Positions 1 to 11,889 of a DNA stretch of 64,000 nucleotides are shown piece after piece. Source of the stretch: Mytilus trossulus (taxonomy: Eukaryota; Mollusca; Bivalvia; Mytilida; Mytilidae); contig NC_086382.1 in assembly GCF_036588685.1 (NCBI RefSeq), positions 63,856,010-63,920,009 of the forward strand, written 5' to 3'. The first letter of the stretch is position 1, and the number at the start of each line of letters is the position of its first letter. The translations under genes were made by a program, and so were the position numbers. The notes below the pieces were generated by a model, which did not search any database, was not told the origin of the DNA, and saw only the letters and a list, made by a program, of their open reading frames with translations.

Positions 1-813
1 ACTTCGGTCATTTTCGAATTATGCAAAAAGGCTCGAACTTGCATTTATTCACAAGGTAAACTTCATGTCTGTGATACTTTTCGTATTGTATTGTTATAGA
101 TAACGCTTATTGTTTTCTCGTTGCAATGCAATTGTGTTACACATGCATATTATATTTGCCGCTGGCCGTTAAGCCACCAACAACCAATACAATTTACTTG
201 CATTATATTTAAATGCAGTAAACATAAAAAAATATCATTTTGATGAAGATTTTAAAACTTTAGATAAGCAATTTGACATCACCAAAACAGATGCAATTTT
301 CTGACAAGAACTATATACTACATGATACATTTGTAGTTGTTATGTCTTTCTCCAATTAAATTATAAATTCATTCAGACAGATTCAAATGTCTATTCTTAA
401 CTGGATGAGTCTCACATAATACTGCAGAATGAATATTTTGGAAAAAATGGAATCATACTTTGTTTATCGATCTTCAAGCATTGCAAATAGTTGCTTTTAT
501 ATCCAAGACTCTAAGACTAATGCAAACACGCGCTTGTCAAAACAATTGAAAAATATTCTATATATAAAAAGGGTACAAATGTACCAGACATTGATTACAT
601 TCATGTGACTGTAAACAAAGAGGAAACAGCCAAATATACGGTACAAATGCATTTTAGTTACTAGTGTCTCCTGATTTTTTTTTACCTTATTGTTTATGTA
701 TAAAGTTTAATTTTTTGTATTGTTCAATTTTTTCATCTGGAACAGTTCTCTATTTTTTTTTAATTTTTTGTTGTTGTAATAATTGAATGTATATAAATAG
801 TATGAGTTCTTAC
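1..813. other. Intron sequence after gene D exon 3
   Basis: AT-rich DNA with no exon I can align to the stalk, membrane or tail exons of the paralogs. No other coding signal seen. Confidence 0.5.
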
Positions 814-1194
814 GTCTGAAGATAAGGAAGCAGTATTCGCTGGTGAATGTCCCATCAATTAAGGTTGATTTAAAGTTAAGCATTTCATTTTGTTTCAACA
901 AAATAGGTATAGCTGAAGTTCTGTTTGTACATTGGATTGTTTTAAGTGATTCATCTTTATTAAGTTCGGCAGATATGCTAATATCTATTGCTAACCCACA
1001 ATTTATATGATCCGGTCCTGATATACTCTTTGTATAATACTTCATAAATACTTTGTCTTGATCAGTCTGGTTAAGTAGATAAACCTGACACACACAGTTA
1101 TCTTCTGGAGTTGTAATACGTAATGCTACACTATCTACTTCGATACGTCCGGTCTTGACGTCTTCCTCTCCTACACCATTTTGACACATGTTGG
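814..1194 (-). CDS. Gene D exon 3, six-cysteine extracellular domain
   Basis: Acceptor ctacaacag and donor gtaaga bound 381 bases that join in frame as ...ANMCQNG... to ...EYCFLIFR. All six family cysteines are present, with sequons NQT, NRT and NGT. An open frame runs 5' into the intron to a Met at 1255 and could give another hydrophobic N-terminus (MYILLIYIGILFNDLLL). With a good acceptor and exons 1 and 2 present, I take that as read-through. Confidence 0.75.
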
Positions 1195-4100
1195 CTGTTG
1201 TAGACAATAATAAATCATTAAACAAAATACCAATATAGATTAATAAAATGTACAATCTTTTTTAAGGCAGGAAAATGCCATATATAACTGAAGTATTCAA
1301 ACGGCGTACAATAATTTTTGATGACCCCCCCCCCCTCCAAATGTAGAAAATGTTGGATTGAACCTGGTTTTACAGCGCTAAACCTCTCACTGTTTATGAT
1401 AGTCGCATCAAATTCCGTTATATTTACAACGATGCGTGAGCAAAACAGACATAATAGGTAAAACATTCAAAATATGGTTTCCGCAGTTAACATGTTACAA
1501 TCTCAAAACAAACAAACATGTATAAAAAAAAGCACAAAAAGCATCTATAGACTTTAACAACACATTCATTGCTTCGCGTGTTTAACTTCTGAAACATTGA
1601 CTTCATTTGAACGTTGGTGGATAGTTTTGTCATTGGCAATCATACCACAGCTCATTATTATTTTAATGGAGGAAACTTTCATACATTTAATACCAATACT
1701 TTATGTAGATAATTAAATGTGTTTATGTTATTTCACCTAATTAAACACATGTGTCGTTACTTTGATTGTCAATACATTACCTGTTGAACTACTTGATACA
1801 AAAGATGGACAGGAATCTAGAACAGGCTGCTGTTGTACCGCTACAATTGCAAATAAAATAATTAGTAAATTTAATGTAAAGTATTATGTGGCCATGTTTA
1901 TCAGCATATTTATATTCTCATTGTAGGTAACTACCGATGTGTATCAGATTAAAACACACAGAGTAATGACTTCCTCAAACTACCAACATGTATCTTGAAA
2001 TCATTATAGCTTATTTTGGGTGTGGATTTCTCTACCTTTATAAATTTACCACTGTAAATAAATTCATCATGGATATCAGGACTTAATTTTGTATATACGC
2101 CAGACGCGCGTTTCGTCTACAAAAGACTCATCAGTGACGCTCGAATCCATAAAAGAGAAAAAGGCCAAATAAAGTACGAAATTGAAGAGCATTGAGGACC
2201 AAAATTCCTAAAAGTCTTGCCAAATCCAGCTAAGGTAATCTATGTCTGAGGTAGGAAAGCCTTAGTATTTCAAAAATTCAAAATTTTGTAAACATTTAAT
2301 TTATAACTATAACCACATCAATTATAATTCATGTCAGCACAAAAAGTGCTGACTACTGGGCTGGTGATACCCTCGGGGAAATAAATCTCCACCAGCAGTG
2401 GCATCGACCCAGTGGTTGTAAATAAACTCAGCATAGAAATCAGGACTGAATTTTGTATATAAGCAAGACGCGCGTTTCGTCTACAAAAAACAGTAGGCTT
2501 TTCTACCTCAGGCATAGATTATCTTAGCTGGATTTGGCAAAACGTTTAGGAATTTTGGTTCTCAATGCTCTTCAACTTCGTACTTTGAGGGCCTCAGGGA
2601 AGATTAGCTTTATAGCTAACTGTGTAACCCTCTTTAAATAAAGAATTATTATTATTTTATTATTATTACAAAAGACGCATCAGAAAACCTCGAATTAAAA
2701 AAAGTCGAAAAGGCCAAATACAGTACGAAGTTGAAGAGCATTGAGGACCAAAATACCTAAACTTTTTGCCAAATCTTATTCAACCGAACATTTCCCTCTA
2801 CGCTAAATATTTGTACGACTTAATACACACGTCGTTTTGCAACTAAAATTATATGTTGGCTACATATGAGTTCTACAGGGAGGGACTTTTGTAAACAGGA
2901 TAGTACATTTTATTTTAGTGGTCGAAATTGAACCGATAGTGAAACAAGGTCGTAGTTTCCTGTTTGCTTTTATATCCGAGCATTTTGCTTATATTGCTTC
3001 TTTCTTGCATTATTTATAATCGTTGGATTATTATGCATTTACTATTTGTCACTGGACGATCTTCATAACCAGCGCAATCATATCAGGAGCAAAAGCAGTT
3101 ATGAAGAGATCGTGAGGTTAGAGAAAGAAATATCATACTGATGATCATGTATACGTGCAGTTCTATATACATAGCGATATTGTGTACACCAATATAGTGG
3201 GTCATTGTTATACCGTGCGTGTACAAACACAGTTATGCAATATTCCGTAACAGTAGCAGTAAACAATATTTAAATGATTACACAATCGAAAGGAATGCGT
3301 TAAGTTACGCATATATAATTATATATTACTTTATAAATATAAATAGAACATGCATGGACTTAAATTGCCGGATGGTACAAATTATTTATTTCACAGTGGA
3401 GAATAGTCTATACTAAACATATAAATGTATTGAAAAAAAATATGTTAAAAATAAATTATGTTTAAACAACTCCATAAAGAGTTGTGCATGACCTCAATCG
3501 GTTTGCTAACTCTCTGGCAAGTACAATATAATCGGGTTCGAGCAAAACATTTTACCATCTTTTAAAATTTTCATAAAAAAGCTTTGTACACTCTTTCGAA
3601 AATTGTAGCTGAAATATGACTCAAAATCCCAAATGAAAAACGGTCGGGGAATTGATTACACAAATGAGGTACTCCGAAGACGCCGACAACCCAATACACT
3701 ACACTACTTTAGGTCGTCTAACTCTGCCCAAATTGAATATTCCATAATGTATACGTATCATAGGAAACGTAAATCAATGAGCTTTTTGTAATACCATGTA
3801 TTTCAACTCCATTTTAAAAATACAATCGAAAATTGAAAGAAAAAAAGATGGTCCATTGAAAAAGCATACAAATTACTTTGAGACTGAAGAAAGATTTCCA
3901 TGAAAATACGTATTTTTGTGTTATCAAAATTTGCTGTTACAAAATATTAGAAATTATTATAGATTAAGGAATGTATCTCCCTCATGCAAAGCTCTGATTC
4001 CTTTCACGGATTTGGCTATACTTTTTAGACCTTTTGGATTATAGCTCTTCATCTTAAGCTTTGGATTTCAAATATTTTGGCCACGAGCATCACTGAAGAG

Positions 4101-6098
4101 ACATGTATTGTCGAAATGCGCATCTGGTGCAATAAAATTGGTACCGTTAATTTTATTTCATGAAATATATTTCTTAGTCAGGTAAATGGATTTACAAAAC
4201 AGTATTTTTCGTTCCCTATTGCTACTCTTCCTTTTTTGGATGGCGATGTTCCTTTTGGTACGCGCCATCTTACGGTGTTTATATTTCACAAATCGTTTGC
4301 CATGCCCGTTTCGGTTTTAGATTTTAATGAGAGTAAATGAAGGCAGCAGTAGTATGCCGGGGTTCAAAAGTCATAAATCGATTGAAAGAAGACAAATCTT
4401 GGGGTTACAAATTAAAACTGAGGGAACAAATCAGCTATTCGGGGAAAACAAAGGAACAACAGGAACACTTACGTGCGACAAAAACAAACGCCAAGATACA
4501 AAGAAACAACTTTTTGATAAAAACTGCCATATTCATGACTTGGTACAGGACATTTTATGAAAAAAATGGTTGGTTGAACTTATAAAATTGTAAAAAACAT
4601 ATTATTAAATGACAACACTACTTGACAAAAATACAGCACGAACACACGGAAGAACATTCATAGAGAAACGCACAAACAAAATATAATTGTCGACACAAAA
4701 TGCAAACAGGAGAACAACAACGAACATATTCCATCAACAAAAAACACCACAGGATATCACATATTACAAACAAGGACGCGGTTACTTAGCTAACACGCAA
4801 TCTCGAAGTTTATACAGTTATTTCCAAGTATCTATGTGTTACTGGTAAGTCATCAAGTCACTGATTTTGGAACCAAAAATTACTTAAAACCTCTACTAAC
4901 TTCTTCGTTAAATATAATGTTTAGTTTTGAAGTTTGGTTGTATCTGTAGAAAACCCTTTTCCAAACGGGATAAGACATCCACATTTTTACGTAGATGTGG
5001 TACTGTGCTCGGAAATTTATAAACGATCATATTAAACCTTTGATCATTTAAATAAACTTATTTATTTAAAATCTTACCATTCAACACTCTATTAGATTTT
5101 TGAATGTTGTTTTCATTGGTATCAATATTGATTTTTTTATCAGTTAATTAAAAGCAAACTAAATATCATTGTTAAATACATATCCACTTTAATTGATCTA
5201 CATTGATCTACAATCTGTCGATACCTGTATTTTGGCAATGCACAAGGCCATGTTTTTCTCTAAGTAAATCCATTGTATGTTAGATGTACTGATAATTTAG
5301 TCTTAGATGCCTGATTTTTTATTAGTTTTTATTGAGGACTAGCAGATTCAGATCTGTATTTAGTGTTCTTTTGTTGTTAAAACAGACAAGTAACCGCACA
5401 CGTTCTCGTCGTATATATCCATCTGATGAGTCAAGTCTTTTTCAACTGATTTGTATAGTTTGTTCCCATTATGTACTGTTACATTCAACCCACTTTTTTT
5501 CTTAGAATGTCCTTAACCAGGCCAGAAAAAATGCATTTGTTATGTTATAGTTCGTTTCTGTGTGTTGCATTGTTGTTTGGTATTTTGTTTCATTTTATTA
5601 TTTCTGTCGTTACGTTGTTTTCCCCTTAAATTTGATGTGCTTCCCTCAGTTTTAGTTTGTAATCCGGATTTGTTTCCTCTAAATCGATATACGACTTTCA
5701 AACAGCGGTATAGTACTGTAGTCTTTATTTACATCACTGTCTGAGGATAAGGGGATGTTTGGGATCCCGCTAACATGTTAAACCCTGCTAAATTATATAT
5801 GTGCTTACCCAAACCAGAAGTCTGTTATACAGGGTTATCGTTTGTTGCTCTGTTACATATTTGTTTTTCGAAAAGTAATTACGTATACGCCATTACTCTT
5901 CTCGTTTGAATTGTTTTACATTTGTCATTTCGTTTATTATAGCTGGTTAAGCGGTATGGGCTTTGCTAATGGTTAAAGGTTGTACGGTTAACAACTATAT
6001 CTAAATAGGTAAACTAAGAAAAGTCTACAATAATAATGCTTCTTACTTGTTATTGTAAATGAAATCCACACAAAAAGTACTTTCATAGTAACTTCCAT
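814..6098 (-). CDS. Gene D: receptor-like paralog, 5' part (exons 1-3)
   Basis: Leftmost and most diverged member of the four-gene family. Three exons are visible on the minus strand: signal exon 6047-6098, short CP exon 1781-1840 and six-cysteine domain exon 814-1194. The joins are phase 1 at both introns, as in genes B and C, and the last exon ends with a phase 1 donor (gtaaga) leading off the left edge. The predicted N-terminus MEVTMKVLFVWISFTITT is a plausible signal peptide. The domain keeps the six cysteines (MC, CVC, CGLAI, QC, YC) and the VDSVALR and GLAIDI cores. It loses much of the TQQDGC and RSVSL stretches that A, B and C share. Stalk, membrane and tail exons must lie beyond the window if the gene is complete. 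Binding partner unknown. Assembly is by homology, without transcript evidence. Confidence 0.72.
1330..1490 (+). repeat. Mussel-type interspersed repeat fragment
   Basis: Carries the words TGTAGAAAATGTTGGATTG and CGCATCAAATTCCGTTATA. These continue the repeat also seen at 16520-16850 and 58610-58800. It lies in gene D intron 2. A C-run sits at its left edge. Confidence 0.5.
1781..1840 (-). CDS. Gene D exon 2, short CP exon
   Basis: Sixty bases between an acceptor (aattgtag) and a donor (gtaatg), phase 1 on both sides. It encodes AVQQQPVLDSCPSFVSSSST, matching the position of the VPEPCPDITP exon in gene B: a short linker with one cysteine followed by proline. Confidence 0.7.
2070..2795 (-). 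repeat. Cluster of GACGCGCGTTTCGTC-family repeats
   Basis: Three partial units in gene D intron 1. Each holds the words ACGCGCGTTTCGTCTACAAA, GACTCATCAGTGACGCTCGA or GAAGAGCATTGAGGACCAAA in changing completeness. The same family occurs at 42285, 46370, 47255, 50690 and 53140. Element class unknown. A TTATTATTA simple repeat lies at about 2645-2665. Confidence 0.7.
3960..4170 (+). repeat. Interspersed repeat, ATGCGCATCTGGTGC family
   Basis: Contains TTTGGATTATAGCTCTTCAT, CACGAGCATCACTGAAGAGA and ATGCGCATCTGGTGCAATAA, a repeat I recognise from mussel DNA. A diverged relative appears at about 43680-43830. No coding capacity. Confidence 0.55.
4190..4330 (+). mobile_element. Penelope-like reverse transcriptase scrap
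   Basis: Translates as FSFPIATLPFLDGDVPFGTR and then ...VLDFNES. This matches the FSFPLVNYPFLDGDVPLSQS...VLDFNE part of the larger Penelope-like copy at 37138-37270. About 45 codons of the post-palm region survive, with no start and no neighbouring domains. Confidence 0.65.
4335..4565 (+). repeat. Interspersed repeat, 'CTTGGTACAGGACATT' family
   Basis: Holds GCAGCAGTAGTATGCCGGGG and, at the far end, TTCATGACTTGGTACAGGAC. Related copies lie at 35110-35400 and 44105-44180. The two overlapping short open frames here follow the repeat and are not credible genes. Confidence 0.55.
5400..5995 (+). repeat. Composite mussel-type repeat
   Basis: Shows TTCAAACAGCGGTATAGTAC, GGATCCCGCTAACATGTTAA and, near the end, AGCTGGTTAAGCGGTATGGG. 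The order matches the copy at 9690-10100 and, in part, 38860-39330. It lies immediately downstream of gene D exon 1 on the map, in intron 1. Confidence 0.6.
6047..6098 (-). CDS. Gene D exon 1, signal peptide
   Basis: ATG at 6098 opens 17 codons plus one base (MEVTMKVLFVWISFTIT...) before a donor GTAAGA. The KVLFVWISFTIT run aligns with KSILFSWICVLLTVT of gene C exon 1, and the exon ends in the same phase. Length and hydrophobicity fit a cleaved signal peptide. Confidence 0.65.
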
Positions 6099-7379
6099 TC
6101 TGTATACACTGATGTCAACATGAAATTCAATCCAGGAAGTCTTAGTTGAAAAATACATATACAATGAATACCTTTATAAATATTTCAATGAAACTAATTG
6201 TGTGCTATGAGTGACTAAATATTGTTATAATTATATTTAAATCTTTACAATTGTTATGTAATGTAGAACAAACTGTTGTTTAGCTGGAGTTGTCTAAGTA
6301 TTTGTATATTGACAGTAAGATCCGAGCATATTCTAAATAAAAGAACGTCTTTGATACATCGAACTTTTGTCTCAAATACTTCCAACAAATAATAGTTAAG
6401 ACTGTATATGTGCATGTGTACCGAAAAATTAACATAATAAGAGGATATAAAACATTTCTGATTGTGCAGCTGTTCTTATATATATCCTAATATTGAAAAA
6501 CAAATTAACACAAATCTTAAACATGTTAAAGTTACACCCATCACACGACATCAGTTTGAGTGGATTTCTTTCAAAGTGTGTTGCCTACTGATAGACACAA
6601 TTTCTTTTTATATTATGTTGACTACAAGATAAAATAAGATTAAAATGTATATACACAATGCATGTATTTTTGAATTTATAAAACGTGCATAATTTTAATA
6701 AATCATTGAATAAGCAATATTTTTTTACAGAAAATATGTCGAATGAATATTTGAGCGTCCGTAGAAATATTTACATTGTAGCAGAAAGATGGTTTGAGAA
6801 TTTTTAGTTACAATATTTAACACCTTTCATAAAGGTTGAAGAATTTTTAGTATATTTCATAAGACTGTTTTGATTATCATCATGTCTATGTCAGCCTCAT
6901 AAGAATGAAAGAATAAGTATAAAAGAATAGGGGTACAGCTAATTCCCATGATTATGCCGATGTTACAAATATGTTGTCAATCAAGAAAACATTCAACGTG
7001 TTAATATCAGTTTCAGAGAATTTATTGTTTGAATTAAAGTGATTTTTACAAGGTAGGATTTATCCCTCCCTAAGACAAGATACTTGTATCCACGTTGGCC
7101 ATTTTTTTTGGTACGAAAAAAGAAGGGCCATTTTTTCAACTTGTCTTTCAGAAAGGAATTGGGAATACTTAAGTACAGTTCAGATGGTTTAATACTGTTG
7201 CAAGATGAAAGATTCTTAGATTGTATGTATCTAACGTTTTTTTTGTATTTTTTTTAATATCCACATCTGAATCACGCCACCTCTACAATACGCAGTTTCA
7301 AAATATATTTGAAGCCCGACTTTGATAGCTGATAAAATTGATGTTAATGATGTCGAACGAGGTTTCGTGGACCACTTGA

Positions 7380-7515
7380 AAGAACCAGTGCTTTATGGAG
7401 CATTTTTCAATTTGACTTTCAATATTAAAAAATTAAAAATATTCCATAAAGCATTTTTCAACTTGACTCTTTGTATTGAAAAATTAAAAATGTTCCATAA
7501 AGCTGTACCATTTTG
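7380..7515 (+). repeat. 51-bp tandem repeat, about two units
   Basis: The unit CATTTTTCAATTTGACT... to TTCCATAAAG is repeated about twice with few changes. The 'gagcatttttcaattt' core resembles the array at 22240-22410 on the other side of the D-C intergenic region. Confidence 0.7.
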
Positions 7516-7839
7516 ACATAATAAATTGGGAAATGAAAAATACTCTATGGTTGAACATTTTCATTATACTATGCAGTAATGAACGAAATGAAAACATAAA
7601 GGTGTTTTAAATTTTCGAATTGTCGACATAATTTGATTTTTTTTTTTGTTTCTCCTTGTTTCAGCCAAATATTTAAAAGGCCTTATAAATATATAAGTGT
7701 GTACTGTGTGTTGTATCAACTAATGCCGCACATGAGTAGTATACCCAAAAGTACGGTAATGATTAAAAAAAAAGATGTGAATTATTATTGATTTGTTTAC
7801 CCGCAGAACACACGACTGTATTACATCGAACATGGAAAT

Positions 7840-7975
7840 GGGGAATGTGTTAAAGAGACATCAACTCGATCAAAGCGCAGAAAACAGCTATAGGCCACCC
7901 ATGCAACTTTAACACATAACAAAAAACAGCACCCGCAGTCGGTCTTCAGCTGGTCCCATTAACAGATAGCACTTG
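7840..7975 (-). repeat. Degenerate retroelement 3' tail copy, reverse
   Basis: Reads GGAATGTGTTAAAGAGACAT...GGTCTTCAGCTGGTCCC, the reverse complement of a diverged copy of the tail seen intact at 38090-38250 and 41335-41495. Confidence 0.5.
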
Positions 7976-9689
7976 TTCAGTGAAAATACACCCAAAAAAA
8001 AATCGAATTAAAATTGAAAATATAAAACGAACACAGAATCATACCAGACTGCAAAATCCAGAGGATCCTGACTTAGGACAGGTGTAAGATATGTTTTGTG
8101 AGATCGATTTAAAAGCCGATTGTCTTCGTCATTTCCATCGCGATGTAATATAGTGCTATCTTACAATACTATGACTACACGACGGCATTGTGAGATCTTT
8201 ATAGTAATTCCTAAGTCAATCGAGCAGCTTCATGTTTCCTTTGGATTGTCTTTGTGAGGCGAAATATACTCGATGGTACCAATTCTCACACGTAGAAGAT
8301 ACGAGGATGACACGATATCCCAACCATGACCATATGCAATGAAACGTGGACATACGAATTATATACCAAAATGAATCATCATAAGTTTTTTCGTATTTTT
8401 CTTCTTCACTCCAATGATTTTGCCACCGCACAATGAGCTACTGCTGAAGCCTGAAAAAATGCAACTGGTTGTCATACCAATGAATAAGATGCCCAAAGAA
8501 TGACCCATGCTTTTTACGATAAAACACGAATTTTAATATTTTCTCTATTGTATGTTCATTGTCGCGAGATGACATATTCAGGAGCACTATGGGGTAGCAA
8601 ATTATTTATGTGGGCATAAGGACGACTAAAAGCAATGTTTTGCAATATTTTTTTTTACTGGCAAGACAATTACAATCAAAATCAAGGAGTAAACAAAGAC
8701 TCACATAACCAAAGGACATGTACATCAACAGTTATAAATAAGAAATAAGAAACAACACGAACTCTACTAACAACCGGTTATTAAAACTGTTTTCTTCATA
8801 TATAGTCCAATGTGGAGAACGTATATTATTCCATATCAATTTCTTGGCTATGGCTTCACATTGTAAGAAAATTGAAGAAATTAATTGTAAAGCAAAATTG
8901 GTCGTGATTGACTCATGCATTTTAAGGCAACGTACATGTAATCTAGGATTTGGTCAAGTTGGAAAAGGTACAAAACAATTATGTACCAAGCTGTTAAAGA
9001 GAGTTATGGACTCCCTCACTATTAAGCTATCTATATTTCGAGTGAGGGAGTGGAGATTTTTATTTATTTGTTATCCCTCAAAAAGTGATTTAAAACAACA
9101 CTGTAAAAGTCTTATTAAGAAATTCCAAGTGGGATCTCATATTGTCCAATGTCTTTCAAATTTCTACTTTTATATCCTATTTCCACATCCACACTTTTTG
9201 TAACCCATAACTTCAATAAAATCGATTGATTCCCCTCCACTATTCGCGTGATACGTACAAGATTCATTTACGGAATATGATTAAATTTTATTAAGTTGTA
9301 AATGCTTTTCTCAATAAATCTTCGCTTTGAAACAAAATTCCACCATTTATATAGCTCTAGCAAATCGAATAATTTGGTTAAATTAAATTTCTACACCTTT
9401 ATTTCCATTTTCCTTATGATTTCAATTATGTTCGAGCTCCTGTGATAAACTAATATCATTCTTTGGATTTTATAGCTTGAAAGCATAGTTCCTTGTCAAA
9501 TTATAAAAACCGTAAAAAAAATCACAAATATTGATTTCGCCATTTTTAGCCATGATCTCAAAATTAAAAATCCGTGGAAAAAAACACGTGACCCCCTGTT
9601 GCTGCTGCAGATAATATTACACGCACCTTTGTACACACATACAGGTACCCGGTCAAATTCACTCTGTATTGTGTTATAAATGTATTTCT

Positions 9690-10100
9690 ATTTGTATTCA
9701 TCTGATGAGTTAAGCCTTTTTCAACTTATTTTTATAGTTCGTTTTATGTTGTACTGTTACACCACTGTACAAGGTTAGGGGAGGGTTTGGATCCCGCCTA
9801 CGTGTTTCACCCCGCACTATTCTATATGTATGGGCTTGTCCCAAGTAAGAAGCCTGTAATTCAGTGGTTGCCGTTTGTTAGTGTTACATATGTTTTTTGT
9901 TAACAATTGTTTCATAGAAGCCGTAAGTTTTCTCGTTTGTATTGTTTTACATTTGCCATTTAGGTGCCTTTTATAGCTGACTATGCGGTATGGGCTTTGC
10001 AAGGCCATACGCGGATTTATTATTGCTCATTACTATGTCATCTTGTTTCATGTGGAAAGTTGTCTCATTGGCAATCATACCACATCTTTTTTTTTTTAAT
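9690..10100 (+). repeat. Mussel-type interspersed repeat
   Basis: Contains GGGTTTGGATCCCGCCTACG, ATAGCTGACTATGCGGTATG and TCTCATTGGCAATCATACCA followed by an A/T-rich end. Same family as 5400-5995 and 23645-23795. Confidence 0.65.
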
Positions 10101-10430
10101 TGCATACGCATGGCAGTGGCCAGACAAAGAGCTCAATATTTATAAGTATAGCCAGTCCGTTTTTAATACCGAAAATGAAATAAACACAATTGTCCACTGA
10201 TTACAGAAACCAAAACTGGGGGCTTTTTTTACATTGTCCAAAAACAAAAACCACATGCTGCATGCCCTCGGTGATTACGAATTAAAGTTTTAGTTTTACT
10301 TAACATTGCACATAAATTGTTCTATAATAAAGATAAACTTATTGTTTCTGTAATTGTATAAAAGAGGACCGAAAAATACCAGATGGACATTTCAACCCAT
10401 ACATGTGAACAGGAATAAACCTTCAATGCC

Positions 10431-10670
10431 ATGGCTATAAAAGAAAAAGACAAACAGACACATAATTATACAAAAGACAAAACACAGAAAACTAACTACT
10501 ATGAAACACGAACCCCACCAAAATCATCGGGCATTCTCAGATGCTTTGGATTTAAAAGCCGATTCTGCTCCACATGTGGTACCCGACGTTGTGTCCATGT
10601 TATCACAAACTCGATAAATAGTGCAATGCGGTAGGTCAATAGAAAAACGAGATTGTAGTTGAGAAATAAG
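10431..10670 (+). repeat. Interspersed repeat, 'CGAACCCCACCAAAA' family
   Basis: Holds GAAACACGAACCCCACCAAA and TGCTCCACATGTGGTACCCG, a repeat I recognise from mussel DNA. The 67-codon frame over it is not a credible gene. Confidence 0.5.
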
Positions 10671-11279
10671 GCACATATCCGATATCATCTGTGAAACGGA
10701 TATTTCCTAACAGTCAACCAACTCGTGGAGGCATCCGTAAAATGTACAAAAGAAAGATTTCAAAAGACCCCACCATTTAAAATATTGACTTAATAGCTTC
10801 CATGAGATCAGCAACCCTCTATCGAGGAAATCATGATAGGACATACAAGCCCAGCTGATGGAATATTGCTACATAGAAATGGAAAGTAAACAATTGGAAA
10901 ACTGAAGTTATTATTTTTGTCGTAAATTTATGTTTTCAACCAACCCTTATACTGTCAATGTATAGATGTAAGTCAAGATACATGCATGTATGAGGGATAG
11001 ATACATTCAACATAGTCACCAAACTTGGAAATATTCATTGAGAGAACATCTGTACAGCGGAAAGTAAAGTTAAAGCGTTTTGCTAACCTTTTTTGTTTCT
11101 TCTTTATTAGTTCCTGTATAAAACCAGGCTCCTAAGAATAAAGGAAAAAGTCGGTGAATAAGCTTACAATTGATTTCAACTTCCTCAAATTATACAAGCA
11201 CGTTCTAAACGCAGGTAGGTTAATGCAGTTTATTAAAAATTAGCAATGATTTTCGGTGTTTGCATCGCAATCTAATTCT

Positions 11280-11455
11280 GACGTCATTTTTCCTACTATT
11301 CGACACGTGATTGGCTAGAACGTTTCGTCGACGTCAGATTTTATCTTGTCACCAACAGCTGATCGGGCACCTTGTTATGATAGAAGTCAGTGTCTTCAGT
11401 TCGACAACAACACGTTAATGTAGATGTGGGTTGGTTATATTTTGAGGTAAGTTAG
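11280..11455 (+). promoter_or_regulatory. Promoter-like segment with possible non-coding first exon
   Basis: Within 180 bases lie two CRE-like TGACGTC words (in ATTCTGACGTCATTTTTCC and CGTCGACGTCAGATT), an inverted CCAAT box (GTGATTGGC) and higher CpG than the surroundings. A GTAAGT donor follows at about 11446. The pattern suggests a transcription start and an untranslated first exon on the plus strand. No coding exon was found downstream, so a non-coding RNA or an element promoter is possible. Confidence 0.25.
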
Positions 11456-11869
11456 TTTGAATTATTTTAGCCTTCTGCCGAGGATCTTGAATATCCATTT
11501 CATTCACGACTATGAATGTAGTCTGAAGAGAAAGCTGCATGTTTAATTAAAAAATGTGGTTATTTACACGTTTCGCTGTCAACATGATGTGGTCAGTCTG
11601 TTGAAACTTCCTTTAGAAATAATTTTTCACGTTTACACTATCTTACTTGCTTATAAACAATCCAATCTTTATTGACTATTGACTATACAAATATAATTCC
11701 ACGTCCACATTTTGAAAACTGACCAGGATTGCATTCATGCGGGTCAAATGTTTAAATTTGGGAAACCATAATCAACCATGCAACGTGTTAAAGGAGTAGA
11801 ATTTGTTAAAATGCCCGATCAACATGCCGACTGAGGCCCACCACCTTTCACCTATGCCTTTAACCCCCT

Positions 11870-11889
11870 CCCCCCCCCCCCCCCCCCCC
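11870..11889. repeat. Homopolymer run of 20 C
   Basis: Twenty uninterrupted C residues, preceded by CCCCCT. Likely length-variable. Confidence 0.9.

Larger units (their letters stand above)
6099..11209. other. Intergenic DNA between gene D and the 4.5-kb element
   Basis: Apart from the repeats listed separately I see no gene. The short open frames here have no recognisable domain. A small hairpin with arms ACTCCCTCACT / AGTGAGGGAGT lies at about 9010-9053. Confidence 0.5.

Noticed and set aside
707..813. Extension of the gene D domain frame (RKNSYYLYTFNYYNN...)
   Set aside because: A donor GTAAGA at the conserved position shows this is intron read-through; A, B and C splice at the same residue.
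8844..9203. 119-codon plus-strand frame
   Set aside because: No domain, crosses a hairpin repeat, and has no relatives in the window.
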